Both the position numbers and the translations under genes were made by a program. Below are positions 9,071-17,362 of a stretch of DNA of 64,000 nucleotides, in pieces; the stretch's first letter is position 1, and each line of letters begins with the position of its first letter. Location: the NCBI GenBank assembly GCA_963769845.1, contig CAVYNL010000013.1:62001-126000 (forward strand), in the 5' to 3' direction. The stretch comes from JBGQMW01 sp963769845. GTDB lineage: Archaea; Thermoproteota; Bathyarchaeia; Bathyarchaeales; Bathycorpusculaceae. Under the pieces are notes generated by a model. The model had not been told where the DNA came from, did no database searches, and saw only the letters and a list, made by a program, of their open reading frames with translations.

Positions 9071-9313
9071 TCAATCGCTGACCTTGAAGATCTCGCACAG
9101 CATGCGGTAGAGCTCATCACCGCCTTCAACCTTTGAAAACAGGTCCTTCTCCGCCTTCAGTATTCGGCCCATCGTCCGGTAAGTTTGTTGCCACTCAAGC
9201 TCTTTCCATATCAGCCGGTAGTTCTTGAGTTCAAGCCACGCGCGAAAGATTAGCACGGCAAACATGCCCAGAGTCAGTAACAGGTTCAGCAGGTAAAGGT
9301 CAATTACATCCAC
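9071..9313 (-). CDS. Small protein with one membrane segment
   Basis: I do not recognise this 80-residue protein. Residues 5-27 form one hydrophobic helix (LYLLNLLLTLGMFAVLIFRA), followed by a charged, largely helical cytoplasmic tail. It begins with GTG, seven bases after a strong AGGAGGTG ribosome site, which supports translation. It converges on tiaS with a six-base gap. The TATA-like ATTTAAAT near 9362-9369 is the likely promoter. Confidence 0.6.
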   Translation of the reverse strand: MDVIDLYLLNLLLTLGMFAVLIFRAWLELKNYRLIWKELEWQQTYRTMGRILKAEKDLFSKVEGGDELYRMLCEIFKVSD

Positions 9314-9404
9314 GATTCTTCACCTCCTGAGACACGCTGAGTACGTTAGTAGATGGAGCACATTTAAATCAAACTAGTCAACCAGAGGAACAAGGATCCC
9401 TCGG

Positions 9405-9505
9405 ATGAGCGAAGTTATCCCGCCAATCCTTTTTCAGCCTGGGGGGTCGGCGGAATATGCGGCTTCACAGTAGGTTTCGCTCTCAAGAAACTTGGCGCGC
9501 GCTAG
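9405..9505 (+). pseudogene. Possible remnant of a FUN14-family membrane protein
   Basis: From the ATG at 9405 the frame reads MSEVIPPILFQPGG and is then lost at a run of six G residues (9441-9446). In the shifted frame it continues GVGGICGFTVGFALKKLGAR and stops. Together these match the start of small archaeal FUN14-like proteins (IPP..., GVGGI.GF.VG.ALKK). One extra G would join the two frames, but the protein would still end early, without the following membrane helix. I read it as a decayed or mis-sequenced gene fragment. Confidence 0.35.
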
Positions 9506-9524
9506 CATGAATGAGCGGCAACTA

Positions 9525-9539
9525 GCGAAATGGTTTAAA
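9525..9539 (+). promoter_or_regulatory. Putative promoter of alaS
   Basis: TTTAAA at 9534-9539 follows a purine-rich GCGAAA at 9525-9530 (BRE-like). Its last base is the first base of an in-frame ATG at 9539, so that ATG would lie upstream of the transcription start and cannot be the real start codon. Transcription should begin near 9562. Confidence 0.5.
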
Positions 9540-9601
9540 TGTCTGTGCCTCGTTTATCATTTCAAAACTTCATTGTCTGCATTTGTTGGAGTGTTACTAG
9601 C

Positions 9602-12394
9602 TTGGAGAAATTTCCAGCTGAAGAGTACAGTCTGCCTTTTTTCAAGCAGACAGGTTACGTCCGAAAACTGTGTCCCAGATGCAAAGAATACTATTGGACG
9701 CAGAATCCAGCTCAAGAAACATGCGGAGAAGCAACTTCTGAAGGATGTTCTTACTACACGTTCATAGGAAAACCACCCACTAAGAGACGCTACAGTCTGC
9801 AGGAAATGCGCGAAGCTTTCCTTTCGTTCTTTGAAAAACATGGACACACCCGGATAAAGCCCTACCCCGTTGTGGCAAGATGGAGAGACGACATCTACCT
9901 GACTCATGCAAGCATAATAGATTTTCAACCGTACGTAACCGAAGGCATCACCCCTGCGCCCGCAAATCCTCTGGTTATCTCACAGCCCTGTGTCCGCATG
10001 GTAGACATCGCTAACACAGGCCCAACGTTCGGCAGACACTTCACCATCTTCGAAATGGGCGGAGCACACGCCTTCAACTATCCTGACAAGGAAGTCTACT
10101 GGAAAGACCAAACAGTCAGATACCACCACGACTGGGTAACCGAGGACCTCGGCGTCAAATCAGAAGAAATCATCTACAAGGAGGGCGTTTGGGTCGGGGG
10201 CGGAAACGCTGGACCCGACGTCGAATGCATCATCAGAGGTCTAGAAGTAGCCACGCTCGTCTTCATGCAGTTCAAAGTAGTCAACAACGAGTTCGTGAAA
10301 CTGCCCATCAGAACCGTCGACACCGGCTACGGGATAGAGAGGTACACGTGGCTTTCTCAGGGAGTCCAGAGCGGTTTCCACGCGGTCTACGGAGATCTGC
10401 TCCAGAAAATCTTCAAAATGGCAGGAATAACCAAAATTGACGAAAAGCTGCTGGTCAAAACCGCCGAAGTCTCAGGTCTGGTAAGCTTGGACAAGATGGC
10501 AAACAGAACTGAAACAAGAAAGAAAGAAGCGAAGCTTGTAGGAATAAGCGTAGAGGACCTGGACAAATTCTTGGTTCCCATCGAGAACGCCTTCGCAGTG
10601 GCTGACCACACGAAATGTCTCAGTTTCATACTCTCTGAAGGCGTCGTCCCCTCAAACATCCAAGAGGGGTACCTGGCAAGGCTGATCTTCCGCAGAGTCT
10701 ACCGTTTGCTTAGAATGCTCGGCATTCAGGACAAGCTCTATGACATAATGAACATGCAGATAGATATGTGGTCAAAAGACTACCCGCACTTGAAAGAAAT
10801 GCGCAACGAGATTTTGGAAATGCTCAAGATTGAAGAAGAAAAGTTCGAAGACACTATCAGACGTGGAGAAGGAATGGTGAAACGCATTTCCAGCGACCTG
10901 AAAGCTCAGGGCAAGAAGCATATTCCGGTTGAAACGTTAACCGAACTGTACGATTCGCACGGGTTGCCACCTGAAATCGTTATGCAGGCTGCAGAAAAGG
11001 AAGACTTGAAGGTTGAAGTTCCCGACAACTTCTACGCTCTCATCGCACAGCGTCATATGGAAGTGTCCAAGCCCGTTGAAGAAAAAGCCACGCCTGAAAA
11101 GCGCTTGGAAACGGCGGTCGCTGGACTTCCTCCAACTGAACCACTCTACTATCAAGACCAGTACATGAAACAGTTTGAGGCAGCAGTCCTGAAAGTCATA
11201 GAGAAAGAGTTCGTTGTGCTTGACAGAACGTGCTTCTTCCCAGAAGGAGGAGGACAGCCACCTGACAGCGGACGCATCAAGTTTGACGCCAAAGAAGCTG
11301 AAGTCATTGACGTCCAAAAAGTCGGAAGAGTCATTGTCCACAGGCTCAAAGGCTCAGTTCCGAAAGAAGGCACTCGTTTGAAAGGCACCATCGATTGGAA
11401 CAAGCGATACAGTCTGATGAAAAATCACACGGCAACGCACGTAGTTGGCGGCGCAGCAAGACGAGTGCTAGGCCAGCACGTGTGGCAGTTCGGAACCCAA
11501 AAAGGAATAGAATCTTCCAGACTTGACATATCACACTACCGCCGGCTCACACTTGAGGAACTGCAAAAGATAGAAACACTGGCCAACGAGGCTATTCTGC
11601 GTAACATCCAAGTCGAAACCACGTGGATGCCCAGAAACGAGGCTGAGAACCAATACGGCTTCAGGCTCTATCAAGGCGGAGCCGTTCCTGGCAAAGAAAT
11701 CCGCGTAGTGAAAACTGGAGACTGGGATGTTGAAGCATGCGCAGGAACGCACCTGAAGGGCACGCTTGAAATCGGCTTCCTCAAGATAGTACACTCCGAG
11801 AGAGTCCAAGACGGTGTGGAGAGACTCGTGTATTCCATCGGAATCCCAGCAGTGAAAGCCGTACAGAGAAACGAACAGTTGCTGATGAAACTGTCCGGAA
11901 CGATGAACGCCCCAGTCGAGAAGCTTGGGACAACCGCGGACAAGCTTGTGAGAGAACTGAAAGAAGTAAACGTTGAACGAAGAAAACTTATCAAAGAACT
12001 TGCCTCCAGAGAAAGCGGCAGTCTGGGGACAAAAGCCGGGGAACATGCTGAAGAGATAAACGGGATAACAATGGTCACCCGCGACTTTCAAGAGTCTATC
12101 GATGTTGAGCGGATGGTTCAAACGGCCAACGAAACCATCAGGAAAAATGGGGCAACAGTGACGATCTTCTACGGATCAGACGGGAAGAACGCCCGAATAA
12201 TGGTCATGGCAGGCGAAGCTGCACTCAAAAAGGGCGTCAACGCAGGCGAAGTAGTTAGAGATGTTTCGAAGTTCATGGGAGGAGGGGGCGGAGGAAAACC
12301 CAATTTCGCGCAAGGAGGCGGCACAGATATCGGAAAACTGGCAGAAGCAATCAGAAAAGCTGAGGAAAGACTTAAGCACCAGCTTGGCGGCTAG
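9602..12394 (+). CDS. alaS: Alanyl-tRNA synthetase, archaeal type
   Basis: The enzyme attaches alanine to tRNA-Ala and hydrolyses mischarged Ser/Gly-tRNA. The 930-residue form has the archaeal N-terminal cysteine segment (CPRCKEYYW), the class II core (EMGGAHAFNYPDKEVYWKD), the editing domain with HTATHVVGG and CAGTHLKG zinc and catalytic motifs, and the DHHA1 C-terminal domain with a glycine-rich end (MGGGGGGKPNFAQGGG). I placed the start at TTG 9602: it is preceded by GGAG at 9588-9591, it gives EKFPAEEYSLPFF, where archaeal homologues begin, and the upstream ATG at 9539 overlaps the TATA box. Confidence 0.93.
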   Translation: MEKFPAEEYSLPFFKQTGYVRKLCPRCKEYYWTQNPAQETCGEATSEGCSYYTFIGKPPTKRRYSLQEMREAFLSFFEKHGHTRIKPYPVVARWRDDIYLTHASIIDFQPYVTEGITPAPANPLVISQPCVRMVDIANTGPTFGRHFTIFEMGGAHAFNYPDKEVYWKDQTVRYHHDWVTEDLGVKSEEIIYKEGVWVGGGNAGPDVECIIRGLEVATLVFMQFKVVNNEFVKLPIRTVDTGYGIERYTWLSQGVQSGFHAVYGDLLQKIFKMAGITKIDEKLLVKTAEVSGLVSLDKMANRTETRKKEAKLVGISVEDLDKFLVPIENAFAVADHTKCLSFILSEGVVPSNIQEGYLARLIFRRVYRLLRMLGIQDKLYDIMNMQIDMWSKDYPHLKEMRNEILEMLKIEEEKFEDTIRRGEGMVKRISSDLKAQGKKHIPVETLTELYDSHGLPPEIVMQAAEKEDLKVEVPDNFYALIAQRHMEVSKPVEEKATPEKRLETAVAGLPPTEPLYYQDQYMKQFEAAVLKVIEKEFVVLDRTCFFPEGGGQPPDSGRIKFDAKEAEVIDVQKVGRVIVHRLKGSVPKEGTRLKGTIDWNKRYSLMKNHTATHVVGGAARRVLGQHVWQFGTQKGIESSRLDISHYRRLTLEELQKIETLANEAILRNIQVETTWMPRNEAENQYGFRLYQGGAVPGKEIRVVKTGDWDVEACAGTHLKGTLEIGFLKIVHSERVQDGVERLVYSIGIPAVKAVQRNEQLLMKLSGTMNAPVEKLGTTADKLVRELKEVNVERRKLIKELASRESGSLGTKAGEHAEEINGITMVTRDFQESIDVERMVQTANETIRKNGATVTIFYGSDGKNARIMVMAGEAALKKGVNAGEVVRDVSKFMGGGGGGKPNFAQGGGTDIGKLAEAIRKAEERLKHQLGG

Positions 12395-12590
12395 GACGTC
12401 AACGCGCGCGCTTCTGCTGTAGCTACGCCGACAGGACTAAAGCTCAGGCTTCATCTGCTCACACCTGCGGGAGGCTGCGAAGACAGAAAGCTTTCTGCTC
12501 ACTGTGGGAAAAAGATTAATGCAAGTTCGCACACTATAATGTAAGGTGTCACGCATGAGGGATAACGTTCTCTGTTCGTAACAACAAAAA

Positions 12591-12598
12591 CTTTAATA
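12591..12598 (+). promoter_or_regulatory. Putative promoter of leuS
   Basis: CTTTAATA preceded by a run of A residues lies 27 bases before the ATG at 12625. Transcription would start within a few bases of the ATG, so the message is probably nearly leaderless. No Shine-Dalgarno is seen. Confidence 0.45.
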
Positions 12599-12624
12599 CC
12601 CCTCAACCCAATTCAACAAGTTTC

Positions 12625-14088
12625 ATGGACTTTTTGAAAAAAATCGAGAAAAAATGGCAGAAGAAATGGGAAAATGCCAAGATTTTTGACGTGGATCCCG
12701 ATCCGACGAAGCCTAAGTGTTTCATAACCGTAGCGTATCCGTACCCAAACTCTCCGCAACACATTGGCCACGGCAGAACCTACAGTCTGGCAGATGTGCA
12801 CGCGCGGTACATGCGCATGCGAGGCTACAACGTGCTTCTACCCATGGCCTTTCATTACACAGGTACACCGGTTCTGGCGATGGCTAGACGACTCGCAGAC
12901 GGCGACACCGGCCTCATCAACGACTTCACCAAGGTCTACAAAATTCCGAAAGAAAAACTGAAAGAACTCACAGAACCCGTTGCCATGGCCCAGTACTTCC
13001 ATCAAGAAATCAAAAGCGGAATGAAAGAAATAGGCTACTCAATAGACTGGAGACGAGAATTCACCACCACAGACCCGCATTACAACCGCTTCATAGAGTG
13101 GCAATTCCAAAAACTGCGTCAAGGTGGATACATAAGCAGAGGTAGCCATCCTGTAGGCTGGTGCCCCAGAGACGGAAATCCTGTGGGTCAACACGACACC
13201 GTAGGCGACGTGGAACCGGAAATAGGCGAATTCACCCTTATAAAATTCAGACAGGAAAATTCTGTTTTTCCAACAGCGACCTTGCGTCCGGAAACGGTCT
13301 TCGGAGTGACAAACATTTGGCTGAACCCTAAGACCAGGTACGTGCGAGCTGCGGTTGACGGAGAACAGTGGATTATCAGCCAAGAAAGTGTGGAGAAACT
13401 GATTCATCAGAACAGAAAAGTCAAGGTCTTGGAAACCTTTGAAGGAAAAGAGCGCCTGGGAAAATACGTTGAGAACCCAGTGACTGGAAAAGTGATCCCT
13501 ATTCTACCAGCGGATTTCGTCGATCCGAAGAATGCCACAGGCGTTGTGATGTCAGTTCCAGGGCACGCCCCATATGATTATGTTGCCCTTGAAAATATTA
13601 GAAAAGCTCCTCAGCGACTGAAAGATTGCGGACTCAAGCCTAGATCCATAGAATCAGTGAAGCCAATATCCCTCATCGACGTTCCAGGATACTCAGAGAT
13701 TCCAGCCGGCGATGTCGTAAGAAAGATGAACATTCAAAGCGAACTGGACCCCAAACTGGAAGACGCGACAAGAGAGGTGTACAGACATGAGTTTCACAAC
13801 GGCAAAATGAAGCATAACACGGGCAAATACTTCGGCCTCTCTGTCGCTGAGGCAAAAGACAAGGTCAGACAAGACCTGATCGCTGAAGGCAAAGCTACAA
13901 CAATGTATGAGCTGCTTAACAGACCAGTGCAATGCCGCTGCAAAACAGAGTGCATCGTCAAAATAGTTTCGGACCAATGGTTCATAGACTATGGTAAACC
14001 AGAGTGGAAAGCACTAGCCCACAGAGAATTTGGACAGGATGGAAATACTGCCCGTGGAAGTGCGCTTAGAGTTCAACAACGTCATTGA
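12625..14088 (+). CDS. leuS: Leucyl-tRNA synthetase, N-terminal part (frameshifted gene)
   Basis: This frame holds the first half of an archaeal LeuRS: the HIGH motif (SPQHIGHGRTYSL) near residue 50, the editing CP1 region (ATLRPETVFGVTNIW; VMSVPGHAPYDYVAL) and the segment leading back to the catalytic core (IVSDQWFIDYGKPEWKAL). Homology stops near 14025, after which the frame reads non-homologous residues and ends. The continuation is in the +1 frame (14030-15541). An uninterrupted protein would be about 970 residues, normal for archaeal LeuRS. This is therefore one gene broken by a +1 (or -2) shift between about 14015 and 14038, not a natural two-subunit enzyme; a true split gene would need its own start and ribosome site. 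Confidence 0.9.
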   Translation: MDFLKKIEKKWQKKWENAKIFDVDPDPTKPKCFITVAYPYPNSPQHIGHGRTYSLADVHARYMRMRGYNVLLPMAFHYTGTPVLAMARRLADGDTGLINDFTKVYKIPKEKLKELTEPVAMAQYFHQEIKSGMKEIGYSIDWRREFTTTDPHYNRFIEWQFQKLRQGGYISRGSHPVGWCPRDGNPVGQHDTVGDVEPEIGEFTLIKFRQENSVFPTATLRPETVFGVTNIWLNPKTRYVRAAVDGEQWIISQESVEKLIHQNRKVKVLETFEGKERLGKYVENPVTGKVIPILPADFVDPKNATGVVMSVPGHAPYDYVALENIRKAPQRLKDCGLKPRSIESVKPISLIDVPGYSEIPAGDVVRKMNIQSELDPKLEDATREVYRHEFHNGKMKHNTGKYFGLSVAEAKDKVRQDLIAEGKATTMYELLNRPVQCRCKTECIVKIVSDQWFIDYGKPEWKALAHREFGQDGNTARGSALRVQQRH

Positions 14089-15541
14089 CTGGCTGCATGA
14101 GAAAGCATGTGCCAGAAAATCCGGAATGGGCACACGACTCCCTTGGGATAAGGACTGGATCATTGAATCACTGTCGGACTCCACAATCTACATGGCCTAC
14201 TACACGATAGTGAAGCACATTAAGCAAAACAAGATTCAACCTGCCCAGTTGACAGATGAAGCTTTCGACTACATATTTCTCGGCGTCGGAGAAGCCGCTG
14301 AAATCAGTAGAAAGACCGGTTTACACGCAGAGCTTTTGCAGCAAATGCGTGATGAGTTCATGTACTTCTATCCGTTGGACAGCCGGCACTCCGGCCGCGA
14401 ACTGATTCCCAACCACTTGACCTTCATGATATTCAATCACACGGCCATATTCCCAGAGAATTTGTGGCCCCGCCAGATAGTTGCCAACGGAGTCGTCTTG
14501 ATGGAGGGTGCCAAAATGAGCAAATCCTTCGGAAATATCATTCCTTTACGCGCGGCTCTAGCGAAGTTCGGAGCTGACCCAGTAAGGCTCAGCGTTCTGT
14601 CAACGGCCGAGTTACTGCAAGACGCAGACTTCAGTCCCACAATAGCCAAGTCAATGCGTGCCAGGCTGGAGCGGCTTCACCGATTCGCCTGCAAACTTGT
14701 CAACATCCCCCACAGAAAAGCCCCGAAAGAATCGCTAACGGCGATTGACCTGTGGATGCTCAGCCGACTGCAGGAGCATATTAAGAAAACAACAGAAGCG
14801 ATGGACAAACTCGCAGTACGCCGAGCGATACAAAGCGTTCTATACGAACTGGATCAAGACTTCCAATGGTACCAAAGACGCGCAACAGACAAGAAAGGAA
14901 GTCGAAGTGCTGCTATAACCTACGTGTTCGGTGAAGTCTTAAATGCTCAGATACGGATGCTGGCTCCAGTTGCGCCTCACATATGCGAGGAGCTGTGGGA
15001 AATGGTTGCCGGAGAAGGCTTTGTTTCGCTTGCATCGTGGCCCAAGTACGACGCAGCAAAAACAGACGTGAAAGCAGAGGAAAATGAGACTTTGATAGCA
15101 AGCGTGCTGGAAGATACTATGAGCATCACAAAAGCAACAGGCGTAAACCCGAAGCGGATATACTATTACGCGGCTGCACCATGGAAATGGAAAGTGTACC
15201 TGAAGGCAGTTGAAAAATCTGTGCATACGAAGATTCAACAGAAAGACTTGATGAAGGAACTGATTGCAGATCCTAGTTTGAAAGCGAAAGCTGAAAAAGT
15301 GGCAAAATTCGCTGTGCAGATAATGGACGAAGTCAACCGCATGTCTGAGGAGCGAAAACAGAGGATATTGCAGGTTGGAATGATGAACGAGGTTCAGGCT
15401 CTAAACGACGCTGAAACCTTCTACGAGAAAGAAATCAACGCTGAAATCCACGTGTGCGACGAAGAAGACGCGAAGCGTTACGACCCGAAGGCCAGAGCCG
15501 TACTTGCGAAGCCTCACCGTCCAGCGATTTTCATAGAATAA
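14030..15541 (+). CDS. leuS: Leucyl-tRNA synthetase, C-terminal part (frameshifted gene)
   Basis: This frame continues LeuRS from MEILPVEVRLEF through WIIESLSDSTIYMAYY, the KMSKS loop (AKMSKSFGNI) near residue 165, the anticodon-binding helical domain (LYELDQDFQWYQRR; MLAPVAPHICEELW) and the archaeal C-terminal extension. The nominal start is a TTG with no ribosome site, so it is unlikely to be translated on its own. See the N-terminal part for the break. A tRNA-Arg gene follows 41 bases downstream on the same strand. Confidence 0.9.
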   Translation: MDRMEILPVEVRLEFNNVIDWLHEKACARKSGMGTRLPWDKDWIIESLSDSTIYMAYYTIVKHIKQNKIQPAQLTDEAFDYIFLGVGEAAEISRKTGLHAELLQQMRDEFMYFYPLDSRHSGRELIPNHLTFMIFNHTAIFPENLWPRQIVANGVVLMEGAKMSKSFGNIIPLRAALAKFGADPVRLSVLSTAELLQDADFSPTIAKSMRARLERLHRFACKLVNIPHRKAPKESLTAIDLWMLSRLQEHIKKTTEAMDKLAVRRAIQSVLYELDQDFQWYQRRATDKKGSRSAAITYVFGEVLNAQIRMLAPVAPHICEELWEMVAGEGFVSLASWPKYDAAKTDVKAEENETLIASVLEDTMSITKATGVNPKRIYYYAAAPWKWKVYLKAVEKSVHTKIQQKDLMKELIADPSLKAKAEKVAKFAVQIMDEVNRMSEERKQRILQVGMMNEVQALNDAETFYEKEINAEIHVCDEEDAKRYDPKARAVLAKPHRPAIFIE

Positions 15542-15604
15542 AATATATCAACCTACACCTTTCCTTTTATTGCCAGAAACGAGGATCCGTAGCGCAGCAT
15601 GGAT

Positions 15605-15620
15605 ACGCTTTGAGCCATAG
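15605..15620 (+). other. 16-nt intron in the D-loop of tRNA-Arg(UCU)
   Basis: The predicted bulge-helix-bulge has a four-base-pair central helix ATGG (15599-15602) with CCAT (15615-15618), a 5' bulge ATA cut after its second base (15604/15605) and a 3' bulge AGA cut after its second base (15620/15621). These cuts give exactly the D-loop AGCATGGATA and a perfect D stem. The outer helix is only two pairs and the inner helix is weak, so this is a relaxed form. D-loop introns are known mainly from some Thermoproteota. Confidence 0.75.
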
Positions 15621-15637
15621 AGCGCGTCGGCCTTCTA

Positions 15638-15655
15638 AAGCTGAACGCTGGCGAA
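15638..15655 (+). other. 18-nt canonical intron (position 37/38) of tRNA-Arg(UCU)
   Basis: The intron follows A37. Outer helix TCGGC/GCCGA, 5' bulge TAA (15636-15638), inner helix AGC/GCT (15639-15641 with 15647-15649) closing a five-base loop, 3' bulge AAA (15654-15656). Three of the four central positions pair, one as G-U. Cutting after the second base of each bulge gives the mature loop CTTCTAA. Confidence 0.88.
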
Positions 15656-15795
15656 AGCCGAAAGTCCTGGGTTCAAATCCCAGCGGATCCGCCATTCTAA
15701 AGCATATGTGTGAAGCGTTGTCGCAAAAGCATTTTTCCTCTTTTTGCTATAGCGTGATACGCGTATTCTTCGGCAGAGTTCGGGTTGCGAGTAAG

Positions 15796-15803
15796 TTTTA
15801 TAA
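15796..15803 (+). promoter_or_regulatory. Putative promoter of the PRTase-type regulator gene
   Basis: TTTTATAA at 15796-15803 places transcription near 15826. That lies downstream of the first in-frame ATG (15821) and upstream of the GTG at 15869, which has its own AAGGTGA ribosome site. Confidence 0.45.
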
Positions 15804-15868
15804 CAGTAATGAAATAATAGATGAGAATTGATCTGAGCTTTGACTTATCGATGTATAAGGTGATCATC

Positions 15869-16627
15869 GTGAGTACGCATGCGGATGATTTGAAGTTGCG
15901 GTTAATGACCATAGAGCTGCTTCGAACTGCGAAATATAAGAGAAACATAACGTATCGCGAGCTTGCTTCCAAGACAGGTTTGCCCGTGACCGTTTTGAGC
16001 AGGTATGCAAAGGGGCATGTCTTGCCTAATACTGCTAGATCAAAGCAGTTGTGGAAAGTGTTGACGAAGCTTGTTGGTCTGGAAACTGAGCTTCGAAGTA
16101 GGATAAAATTCGATGAAGACGGATACTATGACAACACAGAGATAATCGGAGACTTCAACATTCTTCAACAAGCGGCCAACCATGCGCTGGCAGACTTCGC
16201 TGGAAAACGCGTGACAAAAGTCTTGACTGCAGCCGTCGACGGGATTCCGTTGGCAACGATGGTCGCCAACGCTCTGGGTGTAAACCTTGTTCTTGCCAAG
16301 AGAAACAAGGAGATAGGTGTCAAAGCATTTCTTGAAGAAACATACGTTTTGTACAAGGGTTCAGGTGTGACGATGACCCTTTACATACCCAAGGAGGCCA
16401 TCAAGAAACGAGACAGCGTTCTCGTTGTGGACGATATGATCAAGAGCGGGGAAACACAGGCTGCCTTGGTCAACTTGGTGCGGAAAGCCAAAGCTGAACT
16501 GTCAGGAGTGTTCTCACTCATAGCCGTGGGCGAAGAATGGAAGAAGACACTCAAGCTTTCTGGAGAGTGCCCCATAGAAGTAATCACCTACGTCAAAGCA
16601 CCATATGACGCAGGCACTCGCTATTAG
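15869..16627 (+). CDS. gfcR: GfcR-like transcriptional regulator (HTH plus phosphoribosyltransferase domain)
   Basis: The N-terminal 70 residues form a helix-turn-helix (ITYRELASKTGLPVTVLSRY). The remainder is a type I phosphoribosyltransferase fold with an intact PRPP loop (VLVVDDMIKSGETQAAL) near residue 200. This is the architecture of the archaeal orotate-phosphoribosyltransferase-like regulators (COG0856), of which GfcR controls sugar-degradation genes in haloarchaea; purine-related control is also possible. I start at GTG 15869 because of the AAGGTGA ribosome site at 15857-15863 and the promoter position; an ATG at 15821 would add 16 residues. The target genes are unknown. Confidence 0.8.
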   Translation: MSTHADDLKLRLMTIELLRTAKYKRNITYRELASKTGLPVTVLSRYAKGHVLPNTARSKQLWKVLTKLVGLETELRSRIKFDEDGYYDNTEIIGDFNILQQAANHALADFAGKRVTKVLTAAVDGIPLATMVANALGVNLVLAKRNKEIGVKAFLEETYVLYKGSGVTMTLYIPKEAIKKRDSVLVVDDMIKSGETQAALVNLVRKAKAELSGVFSLIAVGEEWKKTLKLSGECPIEVITYVKAPYDAGTRY

Positions 16628-17310
16628 ACAGCCTGACCGGTTCTCTTTCTTTTGCTTCGCGACTGTTTGCCAACTCTCAGAAGCGCAGTTTCGAAATTCA
16701 CAAAGGAATATCCTGCCACGCGGTTTTCGTTCCAAAAGGCCTTCAAGGTCTCTAACGCTTCCCCGGCAGGCGCATTTCTCAAGATTCCAAGTTCCTCAGC
16801 CGCAAGAATCTCAACGTGTGTAGGCTTTGAATCAGCCTTGGCCCAAACGCCTCGCAGGTCTCTGAGGAAAATGCTCACAGTGACATTGCCGATCCCTTTT
16901 CCAAGGTCCTTCAGTCTTTTCTCCAGATCGTGGGAATCTGAGGCCTTATCGTGAATGAAGCCCAACTTGCCTGAATATTCTGCAATCAGACTCTTCATCA
17001 CCATCATGATCTTGTCAGCAGTCTTGTAATCATAGCGCGCATAGCCGCCTTCGTCGAGAATGCTGACGAGACCGTTCCATCCTGTCTTCAGCATCTTTTC
17101 CGGCGTCAGCACTCCATGTTTCTCGAAGCATTCGTACGTCCTGATTGCCGTTGCTTCATATATTGGGGCGCCAAAGAGCAACGACGCAACAAACCATTTG
17201 AAAATCTCAGTTTCTCCGTCCGAAACGTCTATGCCTAACACTTCGGAGTATCTCTGCCCTCGAGTCCGGAGCATTGTAACGAGTTGTGCTTTCTTCATAA
17301 CCTTTTTCAC
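16624..17310 (-). CDS. HhH-GPD-like protein related to DNA glycosylases
   Basis: The 228-residue protein has the helical fold of the endonuclease III superfamily: EIFKWFVASLLFGAPIYEAT near residue 35, LVSILDEGGYARYDYKTAD near 85 and a helix-hairpin-helix KDLGKGIGNVTVSIFLRDL near 135. The GKGIGNVT hairpin fits DNA backbone binding. There is no iron-sulfur cysteine set, and the catalytic Asp and Lys positions are not obvious to me. It may be a glycosylase or a non-catalytic relative. The start may be GTG 17310 or ATG 17298. It overlaps the end of the gfcR-like gene by four bases, tail to tail. Confidence 0.7.
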   Translation of the reverse strand: MKKVMKKAQLVTMLRTRGQRYSEVLGIDVSDGETEIFKWFVASLLFGAPIYEATAIRTYECFEKHGVLTPEKMLKTGWNGLVSILDEGGYARYDYKTADKIMMVMKSLIAEYSGKLGFIHDKASDSHDLEKRLKDLGKGIGNVTVSIFLRDLRGVWAKADSKPTHVEILAAEELGILRNAPAGEALETLKAFWNENRVAGYSFVNFETALLRVGKQSRSKRKRTGQAV

Positions 17311-17362
17311 TTGCTAATCAGTTTTATTCACTGGCTGCATAAACGAGTTGCGAGGTTTGGGC

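Larger units (their letters stand above)
15583..15694 (+). tRNA. tRNA-Arg(UCU) with two introns
   Basis: The acceptor strands GGATCCG (15583-15589) and CGGATCC (15684-15690) pair fully; G73 and an encoded CCA follow. The T arm is CTGGG-TTCAAAT-CCCAG (15667-15683). Removing 15605-15620 and 15638-15655 restores a normal cloverleaf: D stem GCGC/GCGC with a ten-base loop, anticodon stem TCGGC/GCCGA with loop CTTCTAA and anticodon UCU (15634-15636), and variable loop AAGTC. Without removal neither the D arm nor the anticodon arm folds normally. It reads AGA (and AGG with wobble). The gene is 41 bases downstream of leuS. Confidence 0.93.

Noticed and set aside
9539..9601. In-frame ATG extending AlaRS by 21 residues
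   Set aside because: The ATG overlaps the TATA box and the added residues do not match archaeal AlaRS; TTG 9602 has the ribosome site.
11531..12121. Long antisense open frame (196 codons) opposite alaS
   Set aside because: It is a shadow of a well-supported gene; the product is Cys/Phe-rich noise.
14030..15541. A natural two-subunit LeuRS as in Aquifex
   Set aside because: The second half has no ribosome site, starts with TTG within out-of-frame sequence and the join is consistent with a single-base shift.
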